A stretch of DNA of 41,208 bases from Mucilaginibacter sp. Its GTDB lineage: Bacteria; Bacteroidota; Bacteroidia; Sphingobacteriales; Sphingobacteriaceae. The position numbers and the translations under genes were made by a program. Shown here piece after piece: positions 17,267 through 26,095 of this stretch; within the stretch, counting starts at the first letter, position 1, and each line of letters begins with the position of its first letter. The DNA is taken from the NCBI GenBank assembly GCA_028288305.1, contig JAQBOA010000055.1:1-41208 (forward strand), in the 5' to 3' direction. The notes under the pieces were generated by a model that was not told where the DNA came from, did not search any database, and saw only the letters and a program-made list of their open reading frames with translations.

Positions 17267-19018
17267 CTATTGATCGTCGGTATCTGCATCCTTTTCCGCT
17301 TTTTTAGCGGCCATTGCTAAAACCGGTTTGCCAATTACTTTGTAATTACCTTCTCCCTTAAGTATGGACGCCAGGAGCACTTTATCCTGCATAGCTTTTA
17401 TTGCCTGTGATAGCTCCTTATCATATTTAAAATTTGTTTCATACCGGCCTTTTTCAAAATAATAGCGTGAGGCAATTTCGTTTTCTAATACTTGCTTTAT
17501 TTCGTCTTTATGAAGCTGTAAATCATTTTTTTTGCTGATCATCATTTTGGCTTTTAAAGCATCATATTCGCTTTGTATCTCACTAAATTGTTTTTCTTTT
17601 GTAGCCTCTGTTTTTAAATTAGCTAACAACTTTTCAGAATTTGTATTGTAACTATAATTTTTATCTGCCAGGTATTTTACAAAATCATCATATTCGGCAT
17701 CTGATAATACGAAGGTGCGTGCGTTATTAATAACCTGATGTGTGTCACGATAGTGCGTTGCATAATCAAAAATGAGCAGCTTGCCAATAAGTGTCTCGGT
17801 TATATCAGCAAAATGTTCCGATTTAACAAAGATATCGGGATAAATACCGCTCCCGTCATAAACAGAACGCCCATCTTTGGTTTTAAACTCATGAATTAAC
17901 GAATCTGCTACTTTTACCACACTGCCATCAGCCTTGCGGTTTGTGTAATCCAGCGCCTGTATACAGCGGCCCGAAGGAACATAATATTTGGCTATAGTGA
18001 TTTTTACTAAACTGTTATAGGGTAAGTTAAAGGTTTGTTGTACCAGCCCCTTGCCATAGCTGCGCTGGCCTATTATAACAGCACGGTCTAAATCCTGTAA
18101 TGACCCTGCTACAATTTCTGATGCCGAAGCCGAATGACTATTTACCAATACTACTAATGGCAAATTAGGTTCAAGTGGCTCAGTAAAAGTATTATAAGTA
18201 AAGTTTTTTTCTTTTATTTTACCTTTTTGTGATACCACCTCTACATCTTTAGGTATAAAAAGGTTTACAATTTTTACAGCCTCCTGTAATATACCGCCGC
18301 CGTTTGAGCGTAAATCAAGAATAATTCCGTTAGGATTATTCTTTTTTATTGATATTAAAGCATTTGTGACTTCATCCGCTGAGTTTTCAAGAAATTTATC
18401 TAACTTAATATAACCCATATTGCCGTCAACAATACCATAATATGACACGTTAGGTTGTTTGATCTCATCGCGTACAAGAGTTTTTTCAACAGTCTGGCTT
18501 GCACCACCACGTTTAATCAGCAGTTTTATAGGGGCTCCTTTGCTTCCTTTTAATAGGAGGCCTACCTGGTCATTACTTTTGCCGGCAAGGTCAATATCAT
18601 TTATTTTAACCATCTGGTCGCCTGGGTGTATATCTGCTTTCTGTGCAGGAAAGCCTGAAAATATTTCAGCAACATATACTTTTCCGCTTCTGATGAAAAT
18701 GCTTGCGCCAATGCCACCATATTGTGTACTTACATAATGCAGTTTATAATCTTCAATTTCAGATTCGGGAACAAACTCGGTATAAGGGTCAAGGCCATCC
18801 AGCATAGCATCGACACCCGTTTTTATCATTTTTGCAGAGTTTATATCATCAACATAGTTAATATTAACTTCTTTGTAAACTGAAGAAAACACATCAAGGT
18901 TTTTAGATATCTGGAACAGATCGTCTTTAAAACTCCATGACAAGAATGCCAGCATTAATATCCCGGCAAAAAAGGCTTGATTTTTATATTTATTAAATAT
19001 CACTTTAACTTTGCTCAT
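17267..19018 (-). CDS. S41 family C-terminal processing peptidase with PDZ domain
   Basis: CtpA/Prc-type periplasmic serine protease. An N-terminal membrane anchor or signal (QAFFAGILMLAFLSWSF) is followed by the cap region and a PDZ domain with GGIGASIFIRSGKVYVAEIF and GDQMVKINDIDLAG. The S41 core follows: GYIKLDKFLENSADEV, ILDLRSNGGGIL, nucleophile Ser in VNSHSASASEIVAG (about residue 295) and Lys in SYGKGLVQQTF. A long helical C-terminal region (about 400-583) is typical of Bacteroidota members. I place the start at the ATG at 19018 (MSKVKVIFNKY); in-frame ATGs at 19027 and 19048 are possible. It likely acts on periplasmic or lipoprotein substrates. Confidence 0.92.
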   Translation of the reverse strand: MSKVKVIFNKYKNQAFFAGILMLAFLSWSFKDDLFQISKNLDVFSSVYKEVNINYVDDINSAKMIKTGVDAMLDGLDPYTEFVPESEIEDYKLHYVSTQYGGIGASIFIRSGKVYVAEIFSGFPAQKADIHPGDQMVKINDIDLAGKSNDQVGLLLKGSKGAPIKLLIKRGGASQTVEKTLVRDEIKQPNVSYYGIVDGNMGYIKLDKFLENSADEVTNALISIKKNNPNGIILDLRSNGGGILQEAVKIVNLFIPKDVEVVSQKGKIKEKNFTYNTFTEPLEPNLPLVVLVNSHSASASEIVAGSLQDLDRAVIIGQRSYGKGLVQQTFNLPYNSLVKITIAKYYVPSGRCIQALDYTNRKADGSVVKVADSLIHEFKTKDGRSVYDGSGIYPDIFVKSEHFADITETLIGKLLIFDYATHYRDTHQVINNARTFVLSDAEYDDFVKYLADKNYSYNTNSEKLLANLKTEATKEKQFSEIQSEYDALKAKMMISKKNDLQLHKDEIKQVLENEIASRYYFEKGRYETNFKYDKELSQAIKAMQDKVLLASILKGEGNYKVIGKPVLAMAAKKAEKDADTDDQ

Positions 19019-19080
19019 CCCTAACATATTTAAAATATAAAAATACAAAAATTAAATTTGTTTTTATTTAACCGAATAAT

Positions 19081-19296
19081 TTACAGGCGGTTATTGTCTA
19101 TATTTACCAACGCTTTTTTTAATGTAAATAGTACATATTTCCTATCCCGGTTAACTAATTGCATCAATTTATTGATAAGGCTATCTTCCTGTCCTTCCGT
19201 ATATTGTAATTGCTCATCTGTTAGATGATTATATTTCCGTTGTATTTTAATTTTTACGCGTTCCCAATCCTTGTTGGTAATACTGATTTCAGCCAT
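19081..19296 (-). CDS. CsbD-like small protein
   Basis: 71 residues from the ATG at 19296 (MAEISITNKDWERVK). The pattern W..VK.K....YNHLTDEQLQYTEGQEDSLINKL matches the CsbD-like general stress fold, where a helix is followed by LTDxxL and EGxxDxL. A true CsbD paralogue lies at 26591-26776. An upstream TTG-led extension to 19317 is less likely. No function beyond stress association in the family is known. It precedes the S41 peptidase on the same strand with a 62-bp gap. Confidence 0.7.
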   Translation of the reverse strand: MAEISITNKDWERVKIKIQRKYNHLTDEQLQYTEGQEDSLINKLMQLVNRDRKYVLFTLKKALVNIDNNRL

Positions 19297-19414
19297 AATT
19301 AAATTAATTTTCAGCAAAAATATAAAAATACAAGTGGCTTACCATTAAAATTTTGGCAAGACTATTGTTTCGATTGAAATTATTTATCAATTAACCAATA
19401 GGTTAAACCAAATT

Positions 19415-19999
19415 ATGAAAATTATGAAAAAGTATCTTTTAAGTGTTGCATTACTGATAGCGGTTAGCATCAGCGCAAAAGCGCAATTTTCCCTTGGGAT
19501 AAAAGGCGGAGTTAATTATTCAACAATTAATAGCGATAACTTGAGATCTTCGAGCATTGCAGGTTACCAGGTTGGTGCATTTGCCCGTATTGGAGGGGGC
19601 CTTTATTTACAGCCCGAATTGTATTTAAGCAGTTCAGGCGGTGATTTTAATTCAAATGATAACGCTTATAGCGCACGTATCCGTTTTACTAACTTAAATG
19701 TGCCAGTATTGCTAGGATTAAGATTTGGACCTCAAAATTTAAATTTAAGAGTAATGGCCGGCCCGATTTATACTTCAGTGTTAAGCCACAGTGAGAGCTT
19801 TTCTCAAAACTTTAATACGGCTTTTAACGATTTCGGGCAATACAAAAACAGTACTCTGGGTTTTCAGGCCGGCGCAGGAGTTGATTTAGGAGCCATCACC
19901 GCAGACTTGCGTTATGAAGGGGGACTTTCTGATATTAATTCCAGTTTTGGCCAGAGGCAGCATCTTTGGGCATTAAGTATAGGTTTTAAGATTTTTTAA
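19415..19999 (+). CDS. Outer-membrane beta-barrel protein (PorT-like)
   Basis: 194 residues with a signal peptide (KKYLLSVALLIAVSISAKAQ) and then alternating amphipathic strands: FSLGIKGGVNYSTIN, YQVGAFARIGGGLYLQPELY, LNVPVLLGLRFGP, LRVMAGPIYTSV, LGFQAGAGVDLGAITADLRY, and a C-terminal strand ending in Phe (LWALSIGFKIF). This is the usual small porin-family barrel (outer membrane protein beta-barrel, PorT type) of about 8 strands. Start ATG at 19415 or 19424. It is monocistronic and followed by a terminator. Function unknown. Confidence 0.88.
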   Translation: MKIMKKYLLSVALLIAVSISAKAQFSLGIKGGVNYSTINSDNLRSSSIAGYQVGAFARIGGGLYLQPELYLSSSGGDFNSNDNAYSARIRFTNLNVPVLLGLRFGPQNLNLRVMAGPIYTSVLSHSESFSQNFNTAFNDFGQYKNSTLGFQAGAGVDLGAITADLRYEGGLSDINSSFGQRQHLWALSIGFKIF

Positions 20000-20041
20000 G
20001 TTGAAAATGTTGTAAAAGCTTAGAAGGTTAGTATTCTTAAT

Positions 20042-20070
20042 AAAAGTCCCGGTTATTGCCGGGATTTTTT
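20042..20070 (+). terminator. Intrinsic terminator after the beta-barrel gene
   Basis: Stem TCCCGG / CCGGGA with loop TTATTG, then T6 ending at 20070, 43 nt past the stop. Confidence 0.85.
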
Positions 20071-20110
20071 ATTGAATAATAGATTGTCTAAAACAAAACC
20101 CTTATAAATA

Positions 20111-20142
20111 AGTAAAGCCCCTGATGGGCAGGGGCCTTTACT
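20111..20142 (+). promoter_or_regulatory. GC-rich hairpin upstream of a 10-residue ORF
   Basis: The arms AGTAAAGCCCCTG and CAGGGGCCTTTACT pair with one bulged base around a short loop. It is not followed by a T-run but by ACCAATTATAAACCTAAATT and then an ATG, so it looks more like a leader hairpin than a terminator. Which gene it serves is unclear; the next CDS is 600 bp away. Confidence 0.5.
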
Positions 20143-20163
20143 AACCAATTATAAACCTAAATT

Positions 20164-20196
20164 ATGAGAAGACTACTTTGTTGTATTACGGTGTAA
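20164..20196 (+). other. Possible 10-residue leader ORF
   Basis: ATG followed by nine codons (MRRLLCCITV) and TAA, directly after a leader-like hairpin. It resembles the first codons of a longer gene cut short by a stop. It may be a leader peptide or a remnant start. Evidence is position only. Confidence 0.25.
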
Positions 20197-20757
20197 AAGT
20201 AACACTATCATTTAATATTCCAACAGTTTTTTTGTAATATTTTTGTAAAAAACCTGTTTCTTCCTATTTGATTTTCAAAAATACAAACTATTTATTAATA
20301 ATATGCAAATTTTTAAAAATTCTTTAAATACTTAAGTGACTTTTTATTTTTTGAAAAAAATTATCCAATTTTTACGGTCTTTTTTCGATAAAATTTAAAT
20401 TCTTTTAAATCTTTATTCAAAAAACCTTAATTAATTAATAAAAAACAGTTTTTAAACGGTAAAAGTCAAAAATTAGTATGTTTTGTATTAAAATTTTGAC
20501 AAAAACACATCAATTCATAAGTTTTTTTAGAAGTTGAGTATATTTTCTTGTTTTTTATTATTTTAATTCTTTTTTTAAAAATTCCTGTCTCTTTTTTTTA
20601 AGTGAATTTTCTCAATTTTATCTGGTTACTAAACAAATAAAGCTGTAACTCTTTAGATACAAAGTAGCAAAACGCATAAGCTCACTAAAATATTGCATAA
20701 TTAAAACATCATTATAAAAATGCTTTAACAATTTTGCGCATAAAATTTGCATTTATT
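20197..20757. other. AT-rich non-coding stretch upstream of the MFS gene
   Basis: About 560 bp with many T4-T8 and A4-A6 tracts and no plausible ORF. No tRNA, repeat or terminator was recognised. It could hold a promoter for the MFS gene; nothing specific can be supported. Confidence 0.6.
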
Positions 20758-21966
20758 ATGACTACGTCCTCTGCCGCTAAAAAACATCCAGAATTAACGC
20801 CATTGACCTTATGGATAATGACTATAGCTACCGGGTTGATAGTAGCTAACCTATACTATAACCAGCCCTTACTGGAAGATATTGCCAACTCTTTTCACAT
20901 TAGCAGGGGAAAAGCGGGGCAGGTATCAATTCTTACTCAAATTGGTTATGCTACTGGCATGTTTTTTTTAGTCCCATTGGCTGATATGGTTAAGCGAAAA
21001 CGGTTAATGGTTATTGTTTTTGCTTTTATTATTTTATCACTTTTATTAACAGCAATGGCGAAAAACATTAATCTGTTAATAGGTGCAAGTTTCCTGCTCG
21101 GCGCTTCTTCCATCATACCCCAATTGCTGTTACCGATGGCTGCTCATTTAGCGAAGCCTGAGGAGCGGGGCAAAAAAATTGGTGTTATTATGAGCGGACT
21201 ATTAATAGGAATATTACTATCACGTACTTTTAGCGGTTATATTGGCCAATACTTTGGCTGGCGGGCCGTATTTTATATAGCTGCAGGTATAATGCTTGTT
21301 ATTTGGTTAATGATAGGATTGTTTTTGCCCGAAGTGGAACCTGACTATAAAGGCAGCTATAAAAAACTGATGGCATCTCTTATTGACCTCGTTAAAAATG
21401 AACCGAAGTTAAGATTGGCAGCCCTGCGTGGTGCTTTGTGTTTTGCATGCTTCAGCGCTTTTTGGACAACCATAGTATTTTTATTAAAACAAAACTTTAA
21501 TATGGGCAGCGGCGTTGCCGGAGAATTTGGGTTGGTAGGCGCTTTCGGCGCCTTGGCTGCAGGATTTATGGGTAGGTTAAGTGATAAAATGGATGCCTAT
21601 AAATTATCAGGGTTTACCATAGTGTTAATTATAGTTTCCTTTATTGTTTTTATTTTCTCGGGCTATAGTATAGCCGGGTTAATTGTTGGGGTAATATTAT
21701 TGGATATGGGTGTACAGGCTACCCATATTTCTAACCAGGCAATAATTTTTGCTTTACATCCGCAGGCACGAAATCGTATCAATACTATATATATGGTCTC
21801 CTATTTTATAGGAGGTTCTTTAGGAACTTTGTTTGCAACTATGGTATGGAAAAATTATCAGTGGAATGGCGTATGCGCTATAGGTATTTTCCTTTCTGTG
21901 ACCACCCTGGTCATTCATTTAGTGAACCATCAAAAGATGGAAAGTAAACCGGCGATTGCAAAATGA
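20758..21966 (+). CDS. Major facilitator superfamily transporter
   Basis: 402 residues from the ATG at 20758 (MTTSSAAKKHPELTP), with about 12 hydrophobic helices in two halves. The loop between helices 2 and 3 is PLADMVKRKRLM, the MFS motif A position (GxLaDrxGrkr), and its counterpart in the second half is GFMGRLSDKMDA. A conserved VANLYYNQPLLEDIA at helix 1 is typical of a YgaY-like drug/metabolite efflux subgroup. Substrate unknown. The frame opens at a TTG at 20734, but the ATG is preferred. No regulator gene is adjacent. Confidence 0.9.
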   Translation: MTTSSAAKKHPELTPLTLWIMTIATGLIVANLYYNQPLLEDIANSFHISRGKAGQVSILTQIGYATGMFFLVPLADMVKRKRLMVIVFAFIILSLLLTAMAKNINLLIGASFLLGASSIIPQLLLPMAAHLAKPEERGKKIGVIMSGLLIGILLSRTFSGYIGQYFGWRAVFYIAAGIMLVIWLMIGLFLPEVEPDYKGSYKKLMASLIDLVKNEPKLRLAALRGALCFACFSAFWTTIVFLLKQNFNMGSGVAGEFGLVGAFGALAAGFMGRLSDKMDAYKLSGFTIVLIIVSFIVFIFSGYSIAGLIVGVILLDMGVQATHISNQAIIFALHPQARNRINTIYMVSYFIGGSLGTLFATMVWKNYQWNGVCAIGIFLSVTTLVIHLVNHQKMESKPAIAK

Positions 21967-22126
21967 TGATTACTGTTTACAATTTTATACACTTTTTGGT
22001 AAAATACCTGTCTCTTTAATTCCTTATTGATTCCTTTTTAGTGTTATTCCATTCAATTGTAAGCTAATTCTTATTTGAAATAGATTTTGGCACTGAATTG
22101 GAATACAATTATCAAACGCAGCAAGT

Positions 22127-22315
22127 ATGACTTCCGAAAAGAAAAAGATACAAAAGGAGGAAGAGAAAGAATGGGAAAATCCGGTAGAGCCTGCTAATAC
22201 ATCAGACGAACGGGATAAAGAACAACTATTGCGGCAATATAAAGAAGCAAAACGCAGAAAAGATAACTTAACAGAAGACGACAACGATAATTCAAAAAAG
22301 AAAAATTTAACCTAA
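22127..22315 (+). CDS. Small highly charged hypothetical protein
   Basis: 62 residues, over half Lys, Glu, Asp, Arg or Asn (MTSEKKKIQKEEEKEWENP at the start). It is probably disordered or a single helix, with no signal peptide. It lies 10 nt before another small ORF on the same strand, and the pair ends at a terminator. The longer antisense frame is a shadow. Not recognised. Confidence 0.5.
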   Translation: MTSEKKKIQKEEEKEWENPVEPANTSDERDKEQLLRQYKEAKRRKDNLTEDDNDNSKKKNLT

Positions 22316-22325
22316 AAATAACGTT

Positions 22326-22487
22326 ATGAAGACTTATAAAAAACCAGCAACAAGCAAATTAGTAATGCGTTTTGATAACGAATTGAAAAACATACTAACT
22401 AATGATTTAAATTCATTTATGTCCAGAAATCCATTTTTAGCCCGCAAGAAACAGGCTGCTATAAATAATACATTATCTGTGGCCTGA
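22326..22487 (+). CDS. Small basic hypothetical protein
   Basis: 53 residues (MKTYKKPATSKLVMRFDNEL then FMSRNPFLARKKQAAINN). Net basic, with no membrane segment. It follows the charged 62-residue ORF by 10 nt and precedes a terminator, consistent with a two-gene transcript. Not recognised; coding status rests on context. Confidence 0.45.
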   Translation: MKTYKKPATSKLVMRFDNELKNILTNDLNSFMSRNPFLARKKQAAINNTLSVA

Positions 22488-22515
22488 CCATCATATATCT
22501 ACATCTACCATGAAT

Positions 22516-22552
22516 GTAAAGCTTTCCGGTAAACGGAAGGCTTTATTTTTTT
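22516..22552 (+). terminator. Terminator overlapping the lpxB 3' end
   Basis: Stem AAAGCTTTCCG / CGGAAGGCTTT (one mismatch) with loop GTAAA, followed by TA and T7 on the plus strand. The lpxB stop (22543-22545) lies in its right edge, so it terminates the small plus-strand ORFs and may also protect the lpxB mRNA end. Confidence 0.75.
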
Positions 22553-23655
22553 GAAGCATATTTTATGATCAACCCTGCTGTTTTAGCCGATGCGCCGGGT
22601 TTACCCATTTTTTCATCCAGTTGATCATAATCGGCAAGCATTTTTTCACGATAGCTTTTATTATTCAATATCATATCAAGTTCAGCAGCTATTTTTTGTT
22701 TGGAGCAATCCTGCTGTATCAGTTCCTTCACTACTTCTCTTTCCATTATCAGGTTAACCAATGATATGAATTTTATTTTTATCACCATACGGGCAATACT
22801 AATCGATATAGGATGACCTTTATAAACAACTACCTGCGGCACATTAAATAAAGCTGTTTCAAGCGTTGCCGTTCCGGATGCTACAACTGCGGCTTCTGCG
22901 TTGCTTAAAAGATCATAAGTGGAATTAAATAAAACAGGAATGCCCTCCTGACCAAAAAACTGTTCATAATATTGTTTGTTAAAATTCGGTGCCCCGGCAA
23001 TAACAAATTGGTAATCGGGAAACCGGTCTGTTAAACCAATCATTTCAGGCAGTAAACGACTTATCTCCTGCTTGCGGCTGCCGGGAAGCAAGGCGATTAT
23101 CTTTTTTCCGGATAGTTGGTTATTGCTCAAAAAAGCTGTGTCCGGTTTAAAGTCAGCAATTGCATCAAGCAATGGATTGCCAACATAATCAACTTTCATA
23201 TCCCATTTTTTATAAAAATCAACCTCAAAAGGCAGGATACAAAACAAATGGTCAACAACTCTTTTTATTTTAAGCACCCGTTTCTGGTTCCAGGCCCACA
23301 CTTTGGGTGAAATATAAAAGCAAACGAGCAAATTGTTTTTTTTAGCAAACTCAGCGATTTTTAAATTAAATCCTGGAAAATCAATCAATACTAAAACGTC
23401 GGGCTGCCATGCAATAAGGTCTTCTTTGCAAAATTTAAGGTTTTTTAAAATGGTATTTAAATTAACTACCACTTCAATAAAACCCATAAAGGCCATATCC
23501 GAAATATGCTTAACTAATGTACCGCCCTCCGCAAACATCTTATCGCCGCCAAAAAAGCGGAACTCCGCTTGCTGATCCCGTTCTTTTAAGGCCTTCATTA
23601 AATTAGCCCCATGTAAATCGCCCGAAGCCTCACCGGCTATTAAATAGTATTTCAT
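22543..23655 (-). CDS. lpxB: Lipid-A-disaccharide synthase
   Basis: Joins UDP-2,3-diacylglucosamine and lipid X to form the lipid A disaccharide; peripheral inner-membrane enzyme. 370 residues, normal length. MKYYLIAGEASGDLHGANLM is the family start, then DVLVLIDFPGFNLKIAEFAK, YISPKVWAWNQKR, IALLPGSRKQEISRLLPEM and ASGTATLETALFNVPQVVVY. The ATG overlaps the stop of the upstream membrane gene by 4 bp. It confirms a Gram-negative cell envelope. Confidence 0.97.
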   Translation of the reverse strand: MKYYLIAGEASGDLHGANLMKALKERDQQAEFRFFGGDKMFAEGGTLVKHISDMAFMGFIEVVVNLNTILKNLKFCKEDLIAWQPDVLVLIDFPGFNLKIAEFAKKNNLLVCFYISPKVWAWNQKRVLKIKRVVDHLFCILPFEVDFYKKWDMKVDYVGNPLLDAIADFKPDTAFLSNNQLSGKKIIALLPGSRKQEISRLLPEMIGLTDRFPDYQFVIAGAPNFNKQYYEQFFGQEGIPVLFNSTYDLLSNAEAAVVASGTATLETALFNVPQVVVYKGHPISISIARMVIKIKFISLVNLIMEREVVKELIQQDCSKQKIAAELDMILNNKSYREKMLADYDQLDEKMGKPGASAKTAGLIIKYASKK

Positions 23656-23915
23656 CGTATGAGGTGAACTTTTAATAGTACGAATATCATAAATATAAAT
23701 GTTGCCAGCATTACACCGCGTCCCGTTTGATCCACATCATTTTTTAAACAAAATCTTATAATAAACAAGTTTAAAGCTATGGCAACCAAATAAGGAACAG
23801 CAGGCCTGTTGATAATATAGGTATTTGTTTTTAATACAAACTCGGTTATCCAGGCAATGGAGGGAAAAATAAAAGCAATAAAAACGCCGGTGAGCATACT
23901 ATTTTTGTTCAGCAT
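23652..23915 (-). CDS. Small membrane protein coupled to lpxB
   Basis: 87 residues with three hydrophobic helices (about 7-25, 41-58 and 68-84). The ATGA overlap with lpxB shows translational coupling. In Bacteroidota a small membrane gene of this kind commonly stands between surE and lpxB, which matches here except that a gene on the opposite strand has been placed between this one and surE. Function unknown. Confidence 0.75.
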   Translation of the reverse strand: MLNKNSMLTGVFIAFIFPSIAWITEFVLKTNTYIINRPAVPYLVAIALNLFIIRFCLKNDVDQTGRGVMLATFIFMIFVLLKVHLIR

Positions 23916-23989
23916 AAGTTCAAAAGTACGGGTACTAATAACAATTCAAATGTTTTATTTTAGTATCGGTAAAATTTACCAGCTTTAGT

Positions 23990-24556
23990 ATGAAAAAAAT
24001 TTTTGTTTTAACATTTCTTGTAAGCTTATGCCTAACCATTTTTGCTCAAAAATATGAGCCTGTAATAAAAGAAGGCTCAACCCTTAATTACGATGGTTTT
24101 TCAAAGGGTTTAGGACAACATATCCCTTTAACGCTTACTATAAAAAGTTTAGGTAATCCGGTTAAAATACAATGGGATGTGCAAGGCTATGGCACAGGGA
24201 GTTTTGAAATACCTGCTTTGGCCATGGATAGCGGGACTAAAGTAGTAATTAAACAACCTGACCCTGATGGAGTTACCAAAATGAAAAATGACGAAACATT
24301 AATTGTAATTTCAAAAGCTACTTTTAATAATATGATAAAAGATAAAGCATTTAAGCTAAATAATCAGAATTTTACTGTTAGTACAGATACGGCAACTTAT
24401 AAGATAAACGATAAAACGGCTGACGTTTTTCACGCTATAAGTGATAATGGCAAAGGCGATCTATGGGTGCTGAATAATCCGGATTTTCCGCTTATTTACA
24501 AAGCAAAGAATGTTACCCGTGGCGTAGATTTTACTTTAACGGGGATTAAAGAGTAA
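23990..24556 (+). CDS. Secreted hypothetical protein
   Basis: 188 residues with a signal peptide (MKKIFVLTFLVSLCLTIFAQ) and a soluble part rich in beta pattern (HIPLTLTIKSLGNPVKIQWD, GTGSFEIPALAMDSGT). No catalytic motif was recognised. It is oriented opposite to its neighbours and splits surE from the membrane-lpxB pair. It has a short divergent promoter region of 74 bp shared with the membrane gene. Confidence 0.7.
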   Translation: MKKIFVLTFLVSLCLTIFAQKYEPVIKEGSTLNYDGFSKGLGQHIPLTLTIKSLGNPVKIQWDVQGYGTGSFEIPALAMDSGTKVVIKQPDPDGVTKMKNDETLIVISKATFNNMIKDKAFKLNNQNFTVSTDTATYKINDKTADVFHAISDNGKGDLWVLNNPDFPLIYKAKNVTRGVDFTLTGIKE

Positions 24557-24594
24557 ATCACCGCTCCTTTATTTATTAATGACTGACTTAACCC

Positions 24595-25368
24595 TCAGGC
24601 ATTAAATTTCCAACCATTCAATACTGGAATTGCATGATGAGCGGTCATATCAAATTGCACCGGTACAACAGAAACATAATCATGTTCGAGCGCCCATACA
24701 TCGGTATCTTCGCCGCCATCATTTAACTGAAAAACACCGGTTAACCAGTAATATGGGCGCTTATGCGGATCCATGCGTTCGTCAAATTCTTCGGCCCATT
24801 TAGCATTGGCCTGCCTGCATATTTTTATTCCTTTTAGGTGAGGAGTACAAGGAAAATTCACATTAAGCAGGGTGGCCGTGGGTAATCCTCTTTCTAAAAC
24901 CTGCAAGGCTATTTCCTTTACATACTTTAAGCAATGGTTAAAATCAGCCTGTAGCGTAAAATCATCCAAAGAAAACCCGATAGAGGGGATGCCTTCAATA
25001 GCGCCTTCAACAGCTGCCGACATAGTGCCCGAGTATAATACGTTAATAGAATTATTTAAGCCGTGATTAATGCCTGATACACATAAATCTGGTTTTTGTC
25101 CTTTTAATACCTTGTTTACAGCAAGCTTAACACAATCAACAGGGGTGCCGGAACAACGGTACATCTCAATCCCTTCATAAATGTCTACCTTGTCCAAACG
25201 CAAAGGTTTGCCGATAGTTATGGCATGACCCATACCTGATTGAGGACTATCAGGCGCTACAACCACCACCCTGCCAATCTCCTGCATTACATCTATCAAG
25301 GCTTTTATTCCATGGGCGGTAATGCCGTCATCATTCACAACAAGAATGGTAGGTTTTGAATTTTTCAT
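24595..25368 (-). CDS. surE: 5'/3'-nucleotidase SurE
   Basis: Divalent-metal phosphatase acting on nucleoside monophosphates. The ATG at 25368 gives MKNSKPTILVVNDDGITAHG, placing the metal-binding NDDG at the expected position. VVVAPDSPQSGMGHAIT, GTPVDCVKLAVNK, CVSGINHGLNNS and YSGTMSAAVEGAIEG follow. About 257 residues. A TTG three codons upstream (25377) is less likely. Its start is 29 bp from the divergent Uma2 gene. Confidence 0.96.
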   Translation of the reverse strand: MKNSKPTILVVNDDGITAHGIKALIDVMQEIGRVVVVAPDSPQSGMGHAITIGKPLRLDKVDIYEGIEMYRCSGTPVDCVKLAVNKVLKGQKPDLCVSGINHGLNNSINVLYSGTMSAAVEGAIEGIPSIGFSLDDFTLQADFNHCLKYVKEIALQVLERGLPTATLLNVNFPCTPHLKGIKICRQANAKWAEEFDERMDPHKRPYYWLTGVFQLNDGGEDTDVWALEHDYVSVVPVQFDMTAHHAIPVLNGWKFNA

Positions 25369-25383
25369 TTGGCTCAAAATTAG

Positions 25384-25486
25384 TTATATTTGATTTATGC
25401 TTACTGTTGAAAAGAAAAAGAAATACACCGTTGATGATTACATGATGCTGGAGGAAGGTGCGCCTTTTCAATTAATTAATAATGAA
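25384..25486. repeat. Exact 103-bp tract shared with 25993-26095 (copy 1)
   Basis: The last 13 nt before the ATG and the first 90 nt of this Uma2 gene are identical, including synonymous positions, to the same part of the next gene. Identity stops abruptly at the Leu-Ile codons (CTCATC here, TTGATT there). This is the pattern of a recent gene conversion or partial duplication. Confidence 0.9.
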
Positions 25487-25948
25487 CTCATCATGTCTCC
25501 ATCGCCGAATTCTATTCACCAGGCTATTGTCGCCCGCCTTTCCAAAATAATACTTATCTTTTTAGAAAGCGAACAAAAGGGAGGATATACTGCCGGGTCA
25601 ATGGACGTTGTGTTTGATAAAAACAATGTATTTCAGCCTGATTTTTTGTATGTATCTGAAGAGCGGGTTGACGAAATAGTAAAAGAGCGGGTTGAAGGTT
25701 CACCAGATATGGCAATTGAAATATTATCTCCCTCTAATGCTTATTATGACCTGATCCAAAAAAAAGAAGTTTACGAAAAATACGGCGTTAAAGAATATAT
25801 TATTTTTGATCCTATTGCAAAAAATGCCCATCTATATGCATTAAAAGATGGTATTTATTATTTGCATCAAAAAGCTCAACAAAATGAATTGCTGCATTCT
25901 CTTATATTACCAGGCTTTAGTTTTGATTTGACTTATATATTTAAATAG
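25397..25948 (+). CDS. Uma2 family (DUF820) PD-(D/E)XK endonuclease-like protein, first copy
   Basis: 183 residues. Uma2 proteins are predicted nucleases with a restriction-endonuclease fold. The active-site pattern is visible: Asp in VFQPDFLYV, Glu in DMAIEILSPSNAYYDL and Lys in the following helix (IQKKEVYEKYGVKEYIIFDP). The first 36 residues, MLTVEKKKKYTVDDYMMLEE onwards, are identical to the next gene, while the rest is only moderately similar. Divergent from surE. No partner gene is seen. Cellular role unknown for the family. Confidence 0.88.
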   Translation: MLTVEKKKKYTVDDYMMLEEGAPFQLINNELIMSPSPNSIHQAIVARLSKIILIFLESEQKGGYTAGSMDVVFDKNNVFQPDFLYVSEERVDEIVKERVEGSPDMAIEILSPSNAYYDLIQKKEVYEKYGVKEYIIFDPIAKNAHLYALKDGIYYLHQKAQQNELLHSLILPGFSFDLTYIFK

Positions 25949-25992
25949 GTGTTTTAGAAAACCATCCCTCTATTTTATTATAATTCAATTTA

Positions 25993-26095
25993 TTATATTT
26001 GATTTATGCTTACTGTTGAAAAGAAAAAGAAATACACCGTTGATGATTACATGATGCTGGAGGAAGGTGCGCCTTTTCAATTAATTAATAATGAA
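25993..26095. repeat. Exact 103-bp tract shared with 25384-25486 (copy 2)
   Basis: Second copy of the shared start region of the two Uma2 genes; see the first copy. Its right limit falls at the same codon in both genes. Confidence 0.9.

Noticed and set aside
22090..22110. Sigma-54-like site TGGCAC-N5-TGGAA before the charged small ORF
   Set aside because: The -12 GC is replaced by GA and spacing is only approximate; no sigma-54 activator is nearby.
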